A DNA stretch of 64,000 bases, taken from NCBI GenBank assembly GCA_021773565.1, contig JAJFJZ010000017.1, positions 159,365 to 223,364 on the forward strand. Reading direction: 5' to 3'. This stretch comes from Gammaproteobacteria bacterium (lineage in GTDB: Bacteria; Pseudomonadota; Gammaproteobacteria; Pseudomonadales; Azotimanducaceae). The notes below the pieces were generated by a model. The model was not told the origin of the DNA. It was given only the letters and a program-made list of their open reading frames with translations, and searched no databases. A program made the translations under genes and the position numbers. Of this stretch, positions 1 to 8,629 are shown piece after piece. Position 1 is the first letter of the stretch. Every line of letters begins with the position of its first letter.

Positions 1-313
1 TACCGCGTGTTCGTCCGAAACTGACATCAGACCCCGCCATGTTTTGCAATTCCAGGGTCACATGTTCCCAGGTATGCCCCATCCAGGTACCTTCATCTTC
101 CGTGAGACGCCGCAGAAATCCACCGGCTGTTCGATACGAACAACCGTGCTCGGCTAAACCGGGAAGTTGCGCAACCAGACCGTCGGTAAATTCCTTTCCG
201 AGCTTTACCGATGGCCAGTCTTCCAATACACCCAGGTCTACCTCATGCCTGATAAGGGGAAAACTTGCATAAACATTGGGACCTACATAAACATTTGTGC
301 CGGTTATTTTCAT
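1..313 (-). CDS. cphA: Cyanophycin synthetase, N-terminal part (cut by window edge)
   Basis: The reading frame starts at the ATG at 313-311 and stays open to the window edge (104 codons visible). The translation begins MKITGTNVYVGPNV and contains LPGLAEHGCS, GTWMGHTWEH and LELQNMAG followed by FGRTR. These are the conserved blocks of the N-terminal domain of cyanophycin synthetase, which polymerises Asp and Arg into multi-L-arginyl-poly-L-aspartate using ATP. The ATP-grasp and Mur-ligase-like domains lie outside the window. The ATG overlaps the stop codon of cphB by four bases (ATGA), so the two are probably translationally coupled. Identification rests on remembered family motifs; I am confident of the family but not of the CphA subtype. 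Confidence 0.88.
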   Translation of the reverse strand, partial: MKITGTNVYVGPNVYASFPLIRHEVDLGVLEDWPSVKLGKEFTDGLVAQLPGLAEHGCSYRTAGGFLRRLTEDEGTWMGHTWEHVTLELQNMAGSDVSFGRTRG

Positions 314-1170
314 ATGACTCCCAGCTCTGACACTTCCGAGATTTCTCTCTTATCTGGAAATGCCGCCTGACCAGTAGAAATGGAATATGTGCAACCTTTG
401 GCAAGCAGGTGAACCCGCATCCCAATCAAACTGACCGTATCACCCTGACCTGCGTTATGCATACTCGAATATTCTAGGTCACCGGGATCTACTATGGTGA
501 TCGCGCCAGATCCTTCCACATGTATGACACCATCTGGGTCTATGAAGGCCGCAGTATCCTCGTCCAGACCCAGGCCGATGAGAAACGGATTGTAGGCTAC
601 AGCTGACATGAGTCTGCCCAGACGATCTCTTTCCCTAAAATGTTGGTCAATGACCAGGCGATTGGTCAAACCCAGCCCCGGGCTCAGGTTAACAGCGCCC
701 TGCTTCGGTGTCGCTCCGGAATCTCCCCCGGAAATCATATGCTCAGACATAATCGCGGCACCCGCGGAAGTACCTGCCACATGGGTTCCGTGTGCATTTA
801 ATTTTCGGATGGCGCCGGCGATCGGCGTACCGCCCAGAAGTGTAGACAGCCTCAACTGGTTACCACCGGTAATAAAAACTCCACTGCAATCATCCAGGGC
901 CTCAAGGTGGTCTTTGCGGGATGCATCCGCACGCTCGCCAATGGTAAGTGAACTGACAGTACCGGCACCCAGTTCACTAAAGAGCTGCACATAAATGTCA
1001 CCAGTATCTTCAAGCTCCGAAGCAGTGGGAATAACCACGATATTAGCAGCACGCCCACCACACAGTTCAACAAATCTCCTCAGAATTGCCCTGTTGTGAA
1101 TTTTTTCTTCTGCGCCGCCAATGGGTATAACATACCCGCGTTCGATACCCTGCCTACCGGGAGATGGCAT
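310..1170 (-). CDS. cphB: Cyanophycinase
   Basis: This is a 286-residue protein of the peptidase S51 family, which cuts cyanophycin to beta-Asp-Arg dipeptides. Seen in the sequence: an N-terminal YVIPIGGAEEK strand, FITGGNQLRL (about 99-108) and the nucleophile elbow GTSAGA with Ser135. DQHFRERDRLGRL further on is typical of cyanophycinases. There is no signal peptide, so it should act in the cytoplasm on stored granules. It lies 70 bp downstream of iadA and overlaps cphA by ATGA, forming a synthesis-plus-breakdown operon. Length fits intracellular cyanophycinases (about 270-290 aa). Confidence 0.93.
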   Translation of the reverse strand: MPSPGRQGIERGYVIPIGGAEEKIHNRAILRRFVELCGGRAANIVVIPTASELEDTGDIYVQLFSELGAGTVSSLTIGERADASRKDHLEALDDCSGVFITGGNQLRLSTLLGGTPIAGAIRKLNAHGTHVAGTSAGAAIMSEHMISGGDSGATPKQGAVNLSPGLGLTNRLVIDQHFRERDRLGRLMSAVAYNPFLIGLGLDEDTAAFIDPDGVIHVEGSGAITIVDPGDLEYSSMHNAGQGDTVSLIGMRVHLLAKGCTYSISTGQAAFPDKREISEVSELGVI

Positions 1171-1240
1171 AAGACCCCCGATTGTTCTCTACTAATTTAC
1201 TAATAGTTCTTTTCCCGTAAAACTCTACTTTCAAGGTAAC

Positions 1241-2401
1241 TCACTCGAACATACCCTTTTTAACAACTTCGCCCCCCCGAATGTGCATTTCACCACAACA
1301 CATAACTTCGGTAACCGCATACTGGTTATCCAAACCAACCAGATCGGCATCAGCACCAATCTGAAGCTCTCCTTTATGCGTCAATCGTAACAATTTTGCG
1401 ACATTTCGGCTGAAAAAGGGAGCTGCCTCCTCAAGTGCCAATCCTGCGTTTAACAGTTCGACCAGGGCCGTAAGCAAACTCAGTGAACTGGCAAATCCAA
1501 CTTTCACCAACCGGCCTTTCTTATCAAATGTGGGCAGGCAACCCCCGCCATCAGAACTCACGGTAAGTTTGTCTGCCGCATACCCCCCGGCCATATATCT
1601 TTGAACTGCCTGCACAACGCCAAGATCCGGATCCTCTTCCACAACAGGATACGCAGTAATATCAATATTACATCCGCGCCGGGTTAATTCGCAGGCTTCA
1701 TCAAATAAACCGGAAAGCCGATTCACGTGCGTGGGGTTATAGGTGCGTGCCGGTACCTCTCCAATATCCAGCGCCTGATTTACCAGGGCAAGGCCATCTC
1801 GTCCATCACCCAGATGCAGATGTAACACACCCGCCTTGCCCGTTAGCAGACCTCCAACATGTGCTTGTCCGGCCAACCGAATCAGTTCTTCGCAGGTAAG
1901 GTGACTACCACGATGGTCACTTATAGCAAGTTCACCTATGCCGATTACACATTCGATGTGCGCAATATCCGATACTGCAGAATCAGTAAGCAGGGTCAAC
2001 GGAAAGTGATAGCCACCGGTATAACACCACGCGCTTAATCCTTGTTCCCGCAGGGACATCGTGGCTGCGACGAGCGACGAGGTAGATCGCATAACGTCAT
2101 CGGTTCCAAGCAGACCAACAACACTTGTAACGCCTGCGCGGGTAAAATCGCTCAATGGCACTGTTGGCACGCGACTTGAGTAACCGGTTTCACCCCCACC
2201 CCCGGTTACATGCGTATGCGCATCTATCAAACCTGGAAGCACCATCCTGCCTTCCATATCGAGTGTGGTTAGGTCCAAACCCGTACCCAGCGTGGGCAAG
2301 CTGGTATCTATAAAAACAATTTTGCCCGCGCACACCAGAATGTGTCCCAAACCCAAATGTCTGGGGGAATAGATGTCGGCATTTTTAAGAAGCGTAAACA
2401 T
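1241..2401 (-). CDS. iadA: Isoaspartyl dipeptidase
   Basis: This 386-residue zinc amidohydrolase is close in length to E. coli IadA (390 aa). It hydrolyses beta-aspartyl dipeptides. Seen: the metal-binding DAHTH (His62, His64) followed by GGGGETGYSS, GELAISD with Glu158 in the bridging-ligand position, HLHLGD (His195/His197), NPTHVNR (His226) and SSDGGG (Asp285). It is the first gene of the iadA-cphB-cphA operon, so its likely job is to split the beta-Asp-Arg released by cyanophycinase into Asp and Arg. The ATG at 2401 is preceded by a short leader behind a TATAAT box at 2450-2455. Confidence 0.93.
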   Translation of the reverse strand: MFTLLKNADIYSPRHLGLGHILVCAGKIVFIDTSLPTLGTGLDLTTLDMEGRMVLPGLIDAHTHVTGGGGETGYSSRVPTVPLSDFTRAGVTSVVGLLGTDDVMRSTSSLVAATMSLREQGLSAWCYTGGYHFPLTLLTDSAVSDIAHIECVIGIGELAISDHRGSHLTCEELIRLAGQAHVGGLLTGKAGVLHLHLGDGRDGLALVNQALDIGEVPARTYNPTHVNRLSGLFDEACELTRRGCNIDITAYPVVEEDPDLGVVQAVQRYMAGGYAADKLTVSSDGGGCLPTFDKKGRLVKVGFASSLSLLTALVELLNAGLALEEAAPFFSRNVAKLLRLTHKGELQIGADADLVGLDNQYAVTEVMCCGEMHIRGGEVVKKGMFE

Positions 2402-2449
2402 AGGAGTACAAAAATTTGGCCGTATAAGAGTATAGGACTAAGGCCGCGC

Positions 2450-2478
2450 ATTATAGCCTTGTGTAAGCCAGTTTAAAA
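2450..2478 (-). promoter_or_regulatory. Candidate promoter for the iadA-cphB-cphA operon
   Basis: On the minus strand a perfect TATAAT (2455-2450) follows a weak -35-like TTTTAA (2478-2473) with a 17-bp spacer. Transcription would start near 2443, about 40 nt before the iadA ATG. The -10 is strong and the -35 poor, so an activator (for example one responding to nitrogen or arginine) may be needed. I saw no clear operator. Confidence 0.4.
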
Positions 2479-2487
2479 AGACACCAA

Positions 2488-3060
2488 CTAGCCAGAATCA
2501 GATTTTCTCGTAGCATTAATTCGGTACACTTCCGTCCAGCTTTTTCCTTCATCAAAAGTCTGTTCCAGTTTCCATTTCCATGAATTTGCACCGGGAGGGA
2601 AAAAAGTAATGCGACGCGCAGGCGTGGGTACCGGGGATTTGTAGGTCATTACAATATCGCCATTTTCTGATTCGCTGGCCTGTATATGGGCAAATCCAAT
2701 AGGCATGCCTTTCATTGTCCACGCTATGTCCCAGGACCCGGTGTTATTGTTGTAAGTACGTAGATTGGTTCCTACCCCTCCGCTGTTAGGCATCCAGAAA
2801 TCCTGTATCGCCGTTCCGTTACCCAAACAGGTGAAAGTCCAGCGCGCACCCGCACCAGCCGTCCATGTGGTTCCATCAGCTTGAAGACTTGAATCAGCAA
2901 TATCCCAGTCGCCAAGGTATCTGCCAAATTGTTCCATTGGGCCTTCCATACAACCGGCATTATCGTCAAAGGGGACCGAGGGCGAACCCGCAGTACTACC
3001 CTGTGTAACTATCAGGACGAACATCGCCGGGAGACCAGTAGAAAAGATTTTTGCAAACAT
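2488..3060 (-). CDS. Secreted hypothetical protein, DUF1579/lipocalin-like
   Basis: This 190-residue protein begins with a hydrophobic segment (KIFSTGLPAMFVLIVTQGSTAG) that looks like a signal peptide, so export is likely. The rest is rich in Trp, Gly and beta-strand-like alternation (FGRYLGDWDI, ARWTFTCLGNG, WKWKLEQTFDEGKSW). This resembles small beta-barrel DUF1579 or lipocalin-like proteins. No catalytic motif is visible. It is transcribed divergently from amtB (97 bp between starts) and ends 87 bp before iadA on the same strand, so it could sit upstream in the cyanophycin operon, although a TATAAT box lies between. Function unknown. Confidence 0.65.
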   Translation of the reverse strand: MFAKIFSTGLPAMFVLIVTQGSTAGSPSVPFDDNAGCMEGPMEQFGRYLGDWDIADSSLQADGTTWTAGAGARWTFTCLGNGTAIQDFWMPNSGGVGTNLRTYNNNTGSWDIAWTMKGMPIGFAHIQASESENGDIVMTYKSPVPTPARRITFFPPGANSWKWKLEQTFDEGKSWTEVYRINATRKSDSG

Positions 3061-3157
3061 GAATATTTACTCCACACCAGATTGCGAGAATAGAATTGCG
3101 TATGTAATGTATGACAACAAATTACTTACGATCAGGCAAGAACTCCGGAAAAACAGT

Positions 3158-4456
3158 ATGAAAACAAAATCAAAAATACGCGCACTTTCCCTTACGCTCG
3201 TGCTCCTGCCAACTTTCGCTATGGCAGACGAAGCCAGCGCCGGAAACACTGCCTGGATACTGACATCTACAGCCCTGGTTTTGTTTATGACCATACCCGG
3301 ATTATCCATGTTCTATGCCGGATTGGTGCGAAGCAAGAACGTCCTGTCAGTGTTTATGCAGTGTTTTGCAATTACCGGTGTCGTCTCCATTCTCTGGCTG
3401 ATTCTGGGATATAGCCTTGCATTTGGAGAGGGAAACGCCTTAATCGGGGATTTTAGCAAAGTGCTCTTTGCCGATATCGGGCGCGATTCCCTATCCGGTG
3501 ACATCCCGGAATCCCTGTTTGCCATGTTCCAGATGACCTTTGCGATTATAACTCCAGCTCTTATTGTTGGCGCGTTTGCAGAGCGCATGAAGTTTTCTTC
3601 CATGCTGTTATTCAGTGGGATCTGGTTATTGGCTGTTTATGCACCCATCGCACACTGGGTTTGGGGCGGCGGTTGGCTCGGCGCCCTGGGTGTTTATGAT
3701 TTTGCCGGAGGATTGGTAGTACACATCTCTGCAGGCGTAGCCGCTCTTGTAGCAGCCATCGTATTGGGGCCCAGAAAAGGCTTTCCGGCCACTGCCATGC
3801 CTCCACACAACCTGCCCATGACCATTGGGGGTGCAGGCATGCTGTGGGTAGGATGGTTTGGTTTTAACGGGGGAAGTGCACTGGCTGCAAATGGCGATGC
3901 TGCAATGGCCGTGCTCGTTACGCATATCTCGGCTTCCATGGGCGCCATTACATGGATGTTTATAGAGTGGAAAAAATTTGGCAAACCCAGTGCCCTGGGT
4001 GCGGTGACAGGAATGGTCGCCGGATTGGGAACCATTACCCCAGCCTCAGGCTTTGTTGGCCCTGCCGGTGCCCTCGTAATTGGCTTATTGGCGGGGTTTG
4101 TCTGCTTTAATGCAACGCAATACATAAAACGGGTACTAAAAATAGACGATTCTCTCGACGTATTTCCCGTACACGGTGTCGGCGGTATTCTGGGAACGCT
4201 CATGGTAGGTATTTTTGCTTCCACAGAATTGGGAGTATTTAGCGGGTACGGCTTTGCAGAAGGCATTTATTCAATGGCGGGACAGTTTACTGTTCAGCTT
4301 ATCGCTGTGGGGGCAACAGTTATCTTCACAGCTGCGGCAACCTATGTAGTACTAAAACTGGTAGCCGTAATCACCGGGGGTCTACGCGTAGATGAGGAGC
4401 ATGAAAACAGGGGGCTGGATATTGTTTCCCACGAAGAGTCCGGTTACAACCTGTAG
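3158..4456 (+). CDS. amtB: Ammonium channel/transporter AmtB
   Basis: This 432-residue inner-membrane protein of the Amt/Rh family has about 11 hydrophobic segments after a cleavable signal peptide (MKTKSKIRALSLTLVLLP, then TFAMADEA). Seen: FAERMKF, the WGGGWLG stretch, and the twin pore histidines in VVHISAG (His189) and FPVHGVGG (His339). It conducts ammonium/ammonia into the cell. The frame is open from 3059, but the first ATG giving a proper signal peptide is at 3158, with GGA nine bases upstream. No glnK is adjacent, which is unusual because amtB is commonly paired with it. I saw no sigma-54 promoter in the short upstream region. Confidence 0.93.
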   Translation: MKTKSKIRALSLTLVLLPTFAMADEASAGNTAWILTSTALVLFMTIPGLSMFYAGLVRSKNVLSVFMQCFAITGVVSILWLILGYSLAFGEGNALIGDFSKVLFADIGRDSLSGDIPESLFAMFQMTFAIITPALIVGAFAERMKFSSMLLFSGIWLLAVYAPIAHWVWGGGWLGALGVYDFAGGLVVHISAGVAALVAAIVLGPRKGFPATAMPPHNLPMTIGGAGMLWVGWFGFNGGSALAANGDAAMAVLVTHISASMGAITWMFIEWKKFGKPSALGAVTGMVAGLGTITPASGFVGPAGALVIGLLAGFVCFNATQYIKRVLKIDDSLDVFPVHGVGGILGTLMVGIFASTELGVFSGYGFAEGIYSMAGQFTVQLIAVGATVIFTAAATYVVLKLVAVITGGLRVDEEHENRGLDIVSHEESGYNL

Positions 4457-4459
4457 CAC

Positions 4460-5206
4460 ATGGAAATCGAATCCTGCAACATGTCTTCGCCAATGCGGCT
4501 GGTTGGGCCCCGGCAGCAAACATTAACCAGTGAACTTAAGGTTCTCGAGCGCATGCTGCCGCTCGCTGGTGCAATCGTACTCGAGCTGGGGTGTGGTGCC
4601 GCAGACAAAACCCGTTTAATTGCAGAGCGCACAAATGTTGCGTCTATCACTGCTGTAGAAATAGATCCGGTCCAGCACGAGAAAAATCTTCGTACCGAGG
4701 ATTTACCAAAGGTTACATTTAAATCTTATGGCGCCCAGAAAATAGCTGAAGAGAACAACAGTTTTGATGCCGTTATAATGTTTAAGTCACTTCATCATGT
4801 TCCGCAAAATGATATGGAAGAGGCGCTATCGGAAATACGCAGGGTATTGAAGCCGGGTGGTTATGCCTACATATCCGAACCGGTTTTCGCCGGTGAATTC
4901 AACGAAATTATGCGTCTGTTTCACAATGAAGAAGGGGTCAGACAGCAGGCTTTTGACGCATTAAAAAAAGCCGTTGAGAATAATGTACTGCATCTGGAAG
5001 AAGAATATTTTTTCAAAAACAGTATCCGCCTGCCATCGTTCGAGATTTATCTGGATAATGTGCTCGGTGTTACCCACACGAAGCATGAACTGGACGTACC
5101 AACCATCGCAGAAGTTAAACGTCGTTTTATGCAACACGAGAGTGCTGAGGGATTCGTATTCCAGATTCCCAACCGGGTAGATTTATTTAGAAAGATACAG
5201 AGCTAA
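4460..5206 (+). CDS. Class I SAM-dependent methyltransferase
   Basis: This 248-residue protein has the Rossmann methyltransferase core: motif I LELGCG (about 41-46), an acidic strand end AVEIDP, FDAVIMFKSLHHVP, and VLKPGGYAYISEP, as in the UbiE/Methyltransf_11 group. The substrate is not deducible. It starts 3 bp after the amtB stop, so it is probably cotranscribed. A second in-frame ATG at 4481 is an alternative start; neither has a clear Shine-Dalgarno sequence. The C-terminal third (after about residue 150) is helical and charged. Confidence 0.8.
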   Translation: MEIESCNMSSPMRLVGPRQQTLTSELKVLERMLPLAGAIVLELGCGAADKTRLIAERTNVASITAVEIDPVQHEKNLRTEDLPKVTFKSYGAQKIAEENNSFDAVIMFKSLHHVPQNDMEEALSEIRRVLKPGGYAYISEPVFAGEFNEIMRLFHNEEGVRQQAFDALKKAVENNVLHLEEEYFFKNSIRLPSFEIYLDNVLGVTHTKHELDVPTIAEVKRRFMQHESAEGFVFQIPNRVDLFRKIQS

Positions 5207-5223
5207 TGCTGTGAATAATTTTC

Positions 5224-6051
5224 TTATGCCACCCTTGGTCCATAAATCGTCGCGTTGATTTCAGGATCACCCAGAATTCCGGGTTCCCTTTCATAAACAA
5301 ATACACCCATAATGCGCATAGTATTGCCACGCACTTCGGATACCCTGTGCAAGGCATTACAGCCCCTGAAAATGCACAAGGCTCCCGGTTCGCGCCCAAC
5401 GGAAACGATAGTTTCATCGCGCGTTCCCCTTAGCACCTGCGCAACATGCGAATAGTTTTGATCTGTATCACTACGCGCATTGGGGGACATTTGAAACTCT
5501 CCGCCGATCTCGGCAGCCTGCACCATAAGTGTCACGGTAAATGAGTTGTCCGAATCAAAATGCCAGGACGATCGGTCCCCTTCGTCGTAACACACATAAT
5601 TAGCCGGTTGATAAGGATCCACATTATCGTAAAGAACTTCCGCGCCAACAATTGCTGCGATCAATTCCCGCACCTCATCTGCATGATAAAACACTTTAAG
5701 GGGCGAGTTTTCTGCTATCTGGTCATAGGCAATCATACGTGTACTGGTACTGCTAAGGATATTTCTCGCATGCTCCTTTGGTAGTTTCGGGTTTGCTTTA
5801 CGCTGTAAATATACGTTTCGCCGGGAATTGTTATCAAACGCCTGTTTGCGAAGTGAACTGGCCTCCCTGGCCATTTCACCCAGTGCTTGAGGACGGACAA
5901 AAGCTGGAATTGTGCAATACATAAGCTTATCCAGATCAGCTTTACAATGAGAGATGATATTCCCTCGTGTTGGATTTTCGCGATCATGTATCGGATATTT
6001 ATCCAGATCCAGTATGTTTTCGATAGTCAGGCTAGTCGGCATAACACTCAC
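5224..6051 (-). CDS. Iron/2-oxoglutarate-dependent oxygenase, HxD type
   Basis: This 275-residue protein has a non-haem iron site: His164 and Asp166 in WHFDSD and His235 in ALHRV, with Arg246 (NTMRIMG) as likely 2-oxoglutarate anchor. The sequence around it (NYVCYDEGD, TVTLMVQ, GGEFQMSP, GALCIFRG) resembles the family of free-amino-acid hydroxylases and radical halogenases that includes BesD. Halogenases replace the aspartate by glycine (HxG); this one keeps HxD, so hydroxylation is the inferred reaction. It is transcribed divergently from phaC and ends 17 bp from the convergent methyltransferase. The substrate is unknown; an amino acid such as Lys or Arg is a guess. Confidence 0.75.
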   Translation of the reverse strand: MSVMPTSLTIENILDLDKYPIHDRENPTRGNIISHCKADLDKLMYCTIPAFVRPQALGEMAREASSLRKQAFDNNSRRNVYLQRKANPKLPKEHARNILSSTSTRMIAYDQIAENSPLKVFYHADEVRELIAAIVGAEVLYDNVDPYQPANYVCYDEGDRSSWHFDSDNSFTVTLMVQAAEIGGEFQMSPNARSDTDQNYSHVAQVLRGTRDETIVSVGREPGALCIFRGCNALHRVSEVRGNTMRIMGVFVYEREPGILGDPEINATIYGPRVA

Positions 6052-6124
6052 ATCCTCTGAACTGTGTAACTTTTTATGCTACCACCACCCTGCTTGCAAT
6101 ACACATTACATTGAGTGCACTGCT

Positions 6125-7828
6125 ATGGCTCTGGGTGCTGAAAAAGTGCAATATACCGGCATGTCTGAAGATAATACCGATGAACAAATCGTAACGCTCA
6201 ATCCCGTAGTGGGCCTAAGCATCGAAGATTTACTGGACGCGGCAACAGAGGTAATAAAACAGGGCATCCGGCAACCCGCAGTTGCCCTACAACACCTGGG
6301 CACACTTGGCGTGGAGGTAACCCGGGTAATGCTGGGAAGGTCTGAACTGAAACCTGACCCAAAAGATCGTCGTTTTCAGGCTGAGGGTTATCAGCAAAAT
6401 CCGATTCACTCACGTACCGCCAAAGCCTGGATTGCCTGGCAGCGTTCCCTGCTCGAATGGGTTGAAGATGTTGGATTTGACGATGAGGACGATCTCGAGC
6501 GAGCGCGATTTGTAGTTAATCTTTTTGCTGATGCGATGGCCCCGTCTAATTTTCTTCTGGGTAACCCCTCAGCAATTGACAAAGCGATTAAAACCAGAGG
6601 TGCCAGTTTGGGTGCTGGTCTGAAGAACATGCTGGGAGACCTGAAGAATAATCAGGGAATGCCTAGCCAGGTGGATAAATCTGCTTTCAAAGTTGGCGAG
6701 AATCTGGCTACCACCCCGGGATCAGTTGTACATCGCAGTGAGCAGATCGAGCTTATCCAGTACGAAGCGAATACGGACGAGGTGAATGCCACACCTATTA
6801 TGATTGTTCCGCCCCAGATCAACAAATTCTACATTTACGATATGTCGAAGGGCAAAAGTCTGGCCGATCATCTTCGTAGTGAAGGTTTCCAGGTCTTTAT
6901 GGTTTCCTGGCGTAACCCAAAACCCGAGCACCGGGATTGGGGTATGAACACCTATGTACATGCGATTGAAGATGCAATGAGAGCGGTAAAGTCTATAAGC
7001 AATTGCAAGCGAATAAATATGGTCGGTGCTTGTGCCGGTGGCATAACGCTCGCTACCGCGTTGGCATATATGTACAGCAAGGGAAAGGGTAAACGAATCG
7101 CTTCACTCACCCTTATGGTTAATGTATTAAAAAACGCTACTGATGATTCTGTTATGGGGCTTTTTGCAAACAGAAAATCTATTGAATCGGCACGCAGGCG
7201 ATCTGCCAGGCAAGGCGTACTGGATGGGAAAGACACCGCGCGCGTGTTTAACTGGATGCGCCCCAACGACCTTATCTGGAATTATGTATCGTCGAATTAT
7301 TTGCATGGAGAATCACCACCCGCTTTCGACATTCTGTACTGGAATGGGGACACTACCTGTTTGCCAGCCCGGCTCCACAGCGATTTTCTGGACATATTCC
7401 AGGATCAGGCTTTGGCGCGACCTGACGGCTTTGCGATAGATGGCGTTAACATAGATCTAGAAAAAATCACCTGTCCCTCTTATGTTACTGGCGGCACTAC
7501 AGATCACATTACACCCTGGCAGGCGTGCTACAGAACGACTCAGCTATTGGGCACGAAAACCACTTTCGTGTTAAGCACAGCCGGCCATATTCAGTCGCTA
7601 ATAAATCCCCCGTTGAATTCCAGGCGCCAATACTACCTCAATGAAAAAACACCATCGAACGCAAAAAAATGGCTGCAAGGAGCTGAATCCCACGCTGGTA
7701 GCTGGTGGCCACACTGGACCAAATGGATGAAGAGCCTGCACGGAAAACTAATTCCTGCGCCAAAACACCTGGGCAACAAGGATTACCCCGAACTGGTCCC
7801 GGCACCAGGCACGTACGTACACGAATAG
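6125..7828 (+). CDS. phaC: Class II (medium-chain-length) polyhydroxyalkanoate synthase
   Basis: This 567-residue synthase polymerises (R)-3-hydroxyacyl-CoA into storage polyester at the granule surface. Seen: N-terminal LNPVVGL, VPPQINKFYIYD, the lipase-like box GACAGG with nucleophile Cys303, DHITPW (Asp460), GHIQS (His488) and a C-terminal LGNKDYP...PGTYVHE. These match pseudomonad PhaC1/PhaC2 rather than Ralstonia PhaC. The frame is open from 5954, but that overlaps the divergent oxygenase. ATGs at 6125 and 6161 are both plausible and neither has a good ribosome site; 6161 gives an N-terminus closer to Pseudomonas PhaC1. It is followed five bases later by the depolymerase gene. Confidence 0.93.
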   Translation: MALGAEKVQYTGMSEDNTDEQIVTLNPVVGLSIEDLLDAATEVIKQGIRQPAVALQHLGTLGVEVTRVMLGRSELKPDPKDRRFQAEGYQQNPIHSRTAKAWIAWQRSLLEWVEDVGFDDEDDLERARFVVNLFADAMAPSNFLLGNPSAIDKAIKTRGASLGAGLKNMLGDLKNNQGMPSQVDKSAFKVGENLATTPGSVVHRSEQIELIQYEANTDEVNATPIMIVPPQINKFYIYDMSKGKSLADHLRSEGFQVFMVSWRNPKPEHRDWGMNTYVHAIEDAMRAVKSISNCKRINMVGACAGGITLATALAYMYSKGKGKRIASLTLMVNVLKNATDDSVMGLFANRKSIESARRRSARQGVLDGKDTARVFNWMRPNDLIWNYVSSNYLHGESPPAFDILYWNGDTTCLPARLHSDFLDIFQDQALARPDGFAIDGVNIDLEKITCPSYVTGGTTDHITPWQACYRTTQLLGTKTTFVLSTAGHIQSLINPPLNSRRQYYLNEKTPSNAKKWLQGAESHAGSWWPHWTKWMKSLHGKLIPAPKHLGNKDYPELVPAPGTYVHE

Positions 7829-7833
7829 CTGTC

Positions 7834-8628
7834 GTGATACAGATTAAAGAGGAAGTCCGACTGGTAAATGGCAACACGCTGCGTGTGTTGACCACACACG
7901 TAGATAACGCCCCCTGCCTGCTAATATTTAACGGGATCGGTGCTTCAGCGGACCTTCTACGGCCGCTGATAGGTGCACTGCAAATGTCAGTGGTCGCCTT
8001 CGACCTGCCGGGTGTAGGATCGTCACCTGCACAGTTTTGGCCAAGACGAATGCACCAGAATGCCGCTCTTGCCCGACAATTACTCGACGAACTGGAGATA
8101 GAGCAATGTCATGTTATGGGAATTTCCTGGGGTGGAGGCCTGGCCCAGGAATTTGCACGACGTTACCCCGACTCCACGCAAAGACTGATACTCGCCGCAA
8201 CTTCTACCGGGCATCTAATGCTGCCACCCAGCATACTGGTGATGTTACGCATGGCCACGCCCCTGCGATATTTAAACGCTGGGTACTTTAACCGTATAGC
8301 GGGCGATATATACGGCGGAGACTTTCGTAACAATCGTGAGCGAAGCCAACGCCACCAACGTGCCATGAGCCCACCCTCAATCTGGGGTTACCTAAGCCAG
8401 CTTTATGCAATGAGCGGGTGGACCAGCCTGTTCTGGTTGCACAAAATAGCTGCACCCACCCTTGTCATGGCGGGAGATGACGACCCTATTATTCCCATGG
8501 CAAACGCACGCCTCTTGGCAAATCGACTTCCTGATGCACAACTGGAAATTTTTGATTGCGGACATTTGTTTGTACTTACACGACTGGATGATGTCATTGC
8601 AAGAATGCACCAGTTCCTGAAAGTCTAA
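7834..8628 (+). CDS. phaZ: Intracellular poly(3-hydroxyalkanoate) depolymerase
   Basis: This 264-residue alpha/beta hydrolase is strikingly like pseudomonad PhaZ. It shows LLIFNGIGA, AFDLPGVGSS, the nucleophile elbow GISWGGGLAQ (Ser98), IYGGDFR, GWTSLFWLHKI, APTLVMAGDDDPIIP (acid) and DCGHLF (His). It degrades medium-chain PHA granules inside the cell. There is no ATG near the N-terminus in this frame; the GTG at 7834, six bases after the phaC stop, gives a normal start (IQIKEEV...). The frame remains open to 7705 inside phaC, but that start would add unrelated residues. Gene order phaC-phaZ matches the mcl-PHA operon of Pseudomonas, here without phaD/F/I. Confidence 0.9.
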   Translation: MIQIKEEVRLVNGNTLRVLTTHVDNAPCLLIFNGIGASADLLRPLIGALQMSVVAFDLPGVGSSPAQFWPRRMHQNAALARQLLDELEIEQCHVMGISWGGGLAQEFARRYPDSTQRLILAATSTGHLMLPPSILVMLRMATPLRYLNAGYFNRIAGDIYGGDFRNNRERSQRHQRAMSPPSIWGYLSQLYAMSGWTSLFWLHKIAAPTLVMAGDDDPIIPMANARLLANRLPDAQLEIFDCGHLFVLTRLDDVIARMHQFLKV

Positions 8629-8629
8629 C

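Noticed and set aside
3059..3157. N-terminal extension of amtB from the ATG at 3059
   Set aside because: It overlaps the divergent gene's start codon and puts 33 polar residues before an otherwise perfect signal peptide.
3694..4266. 190-residue frame antisense to amtB
   Set aside because: Pro/Ala/Thr-rich shadow of a membrane-protein gene; no ribosome site or recognisable domain.
5954..6124. Longer N-terminus for PhaC
   Set aside because: It lies within the divergent oxygenase gene and has no similarity to PhaC N-termini.
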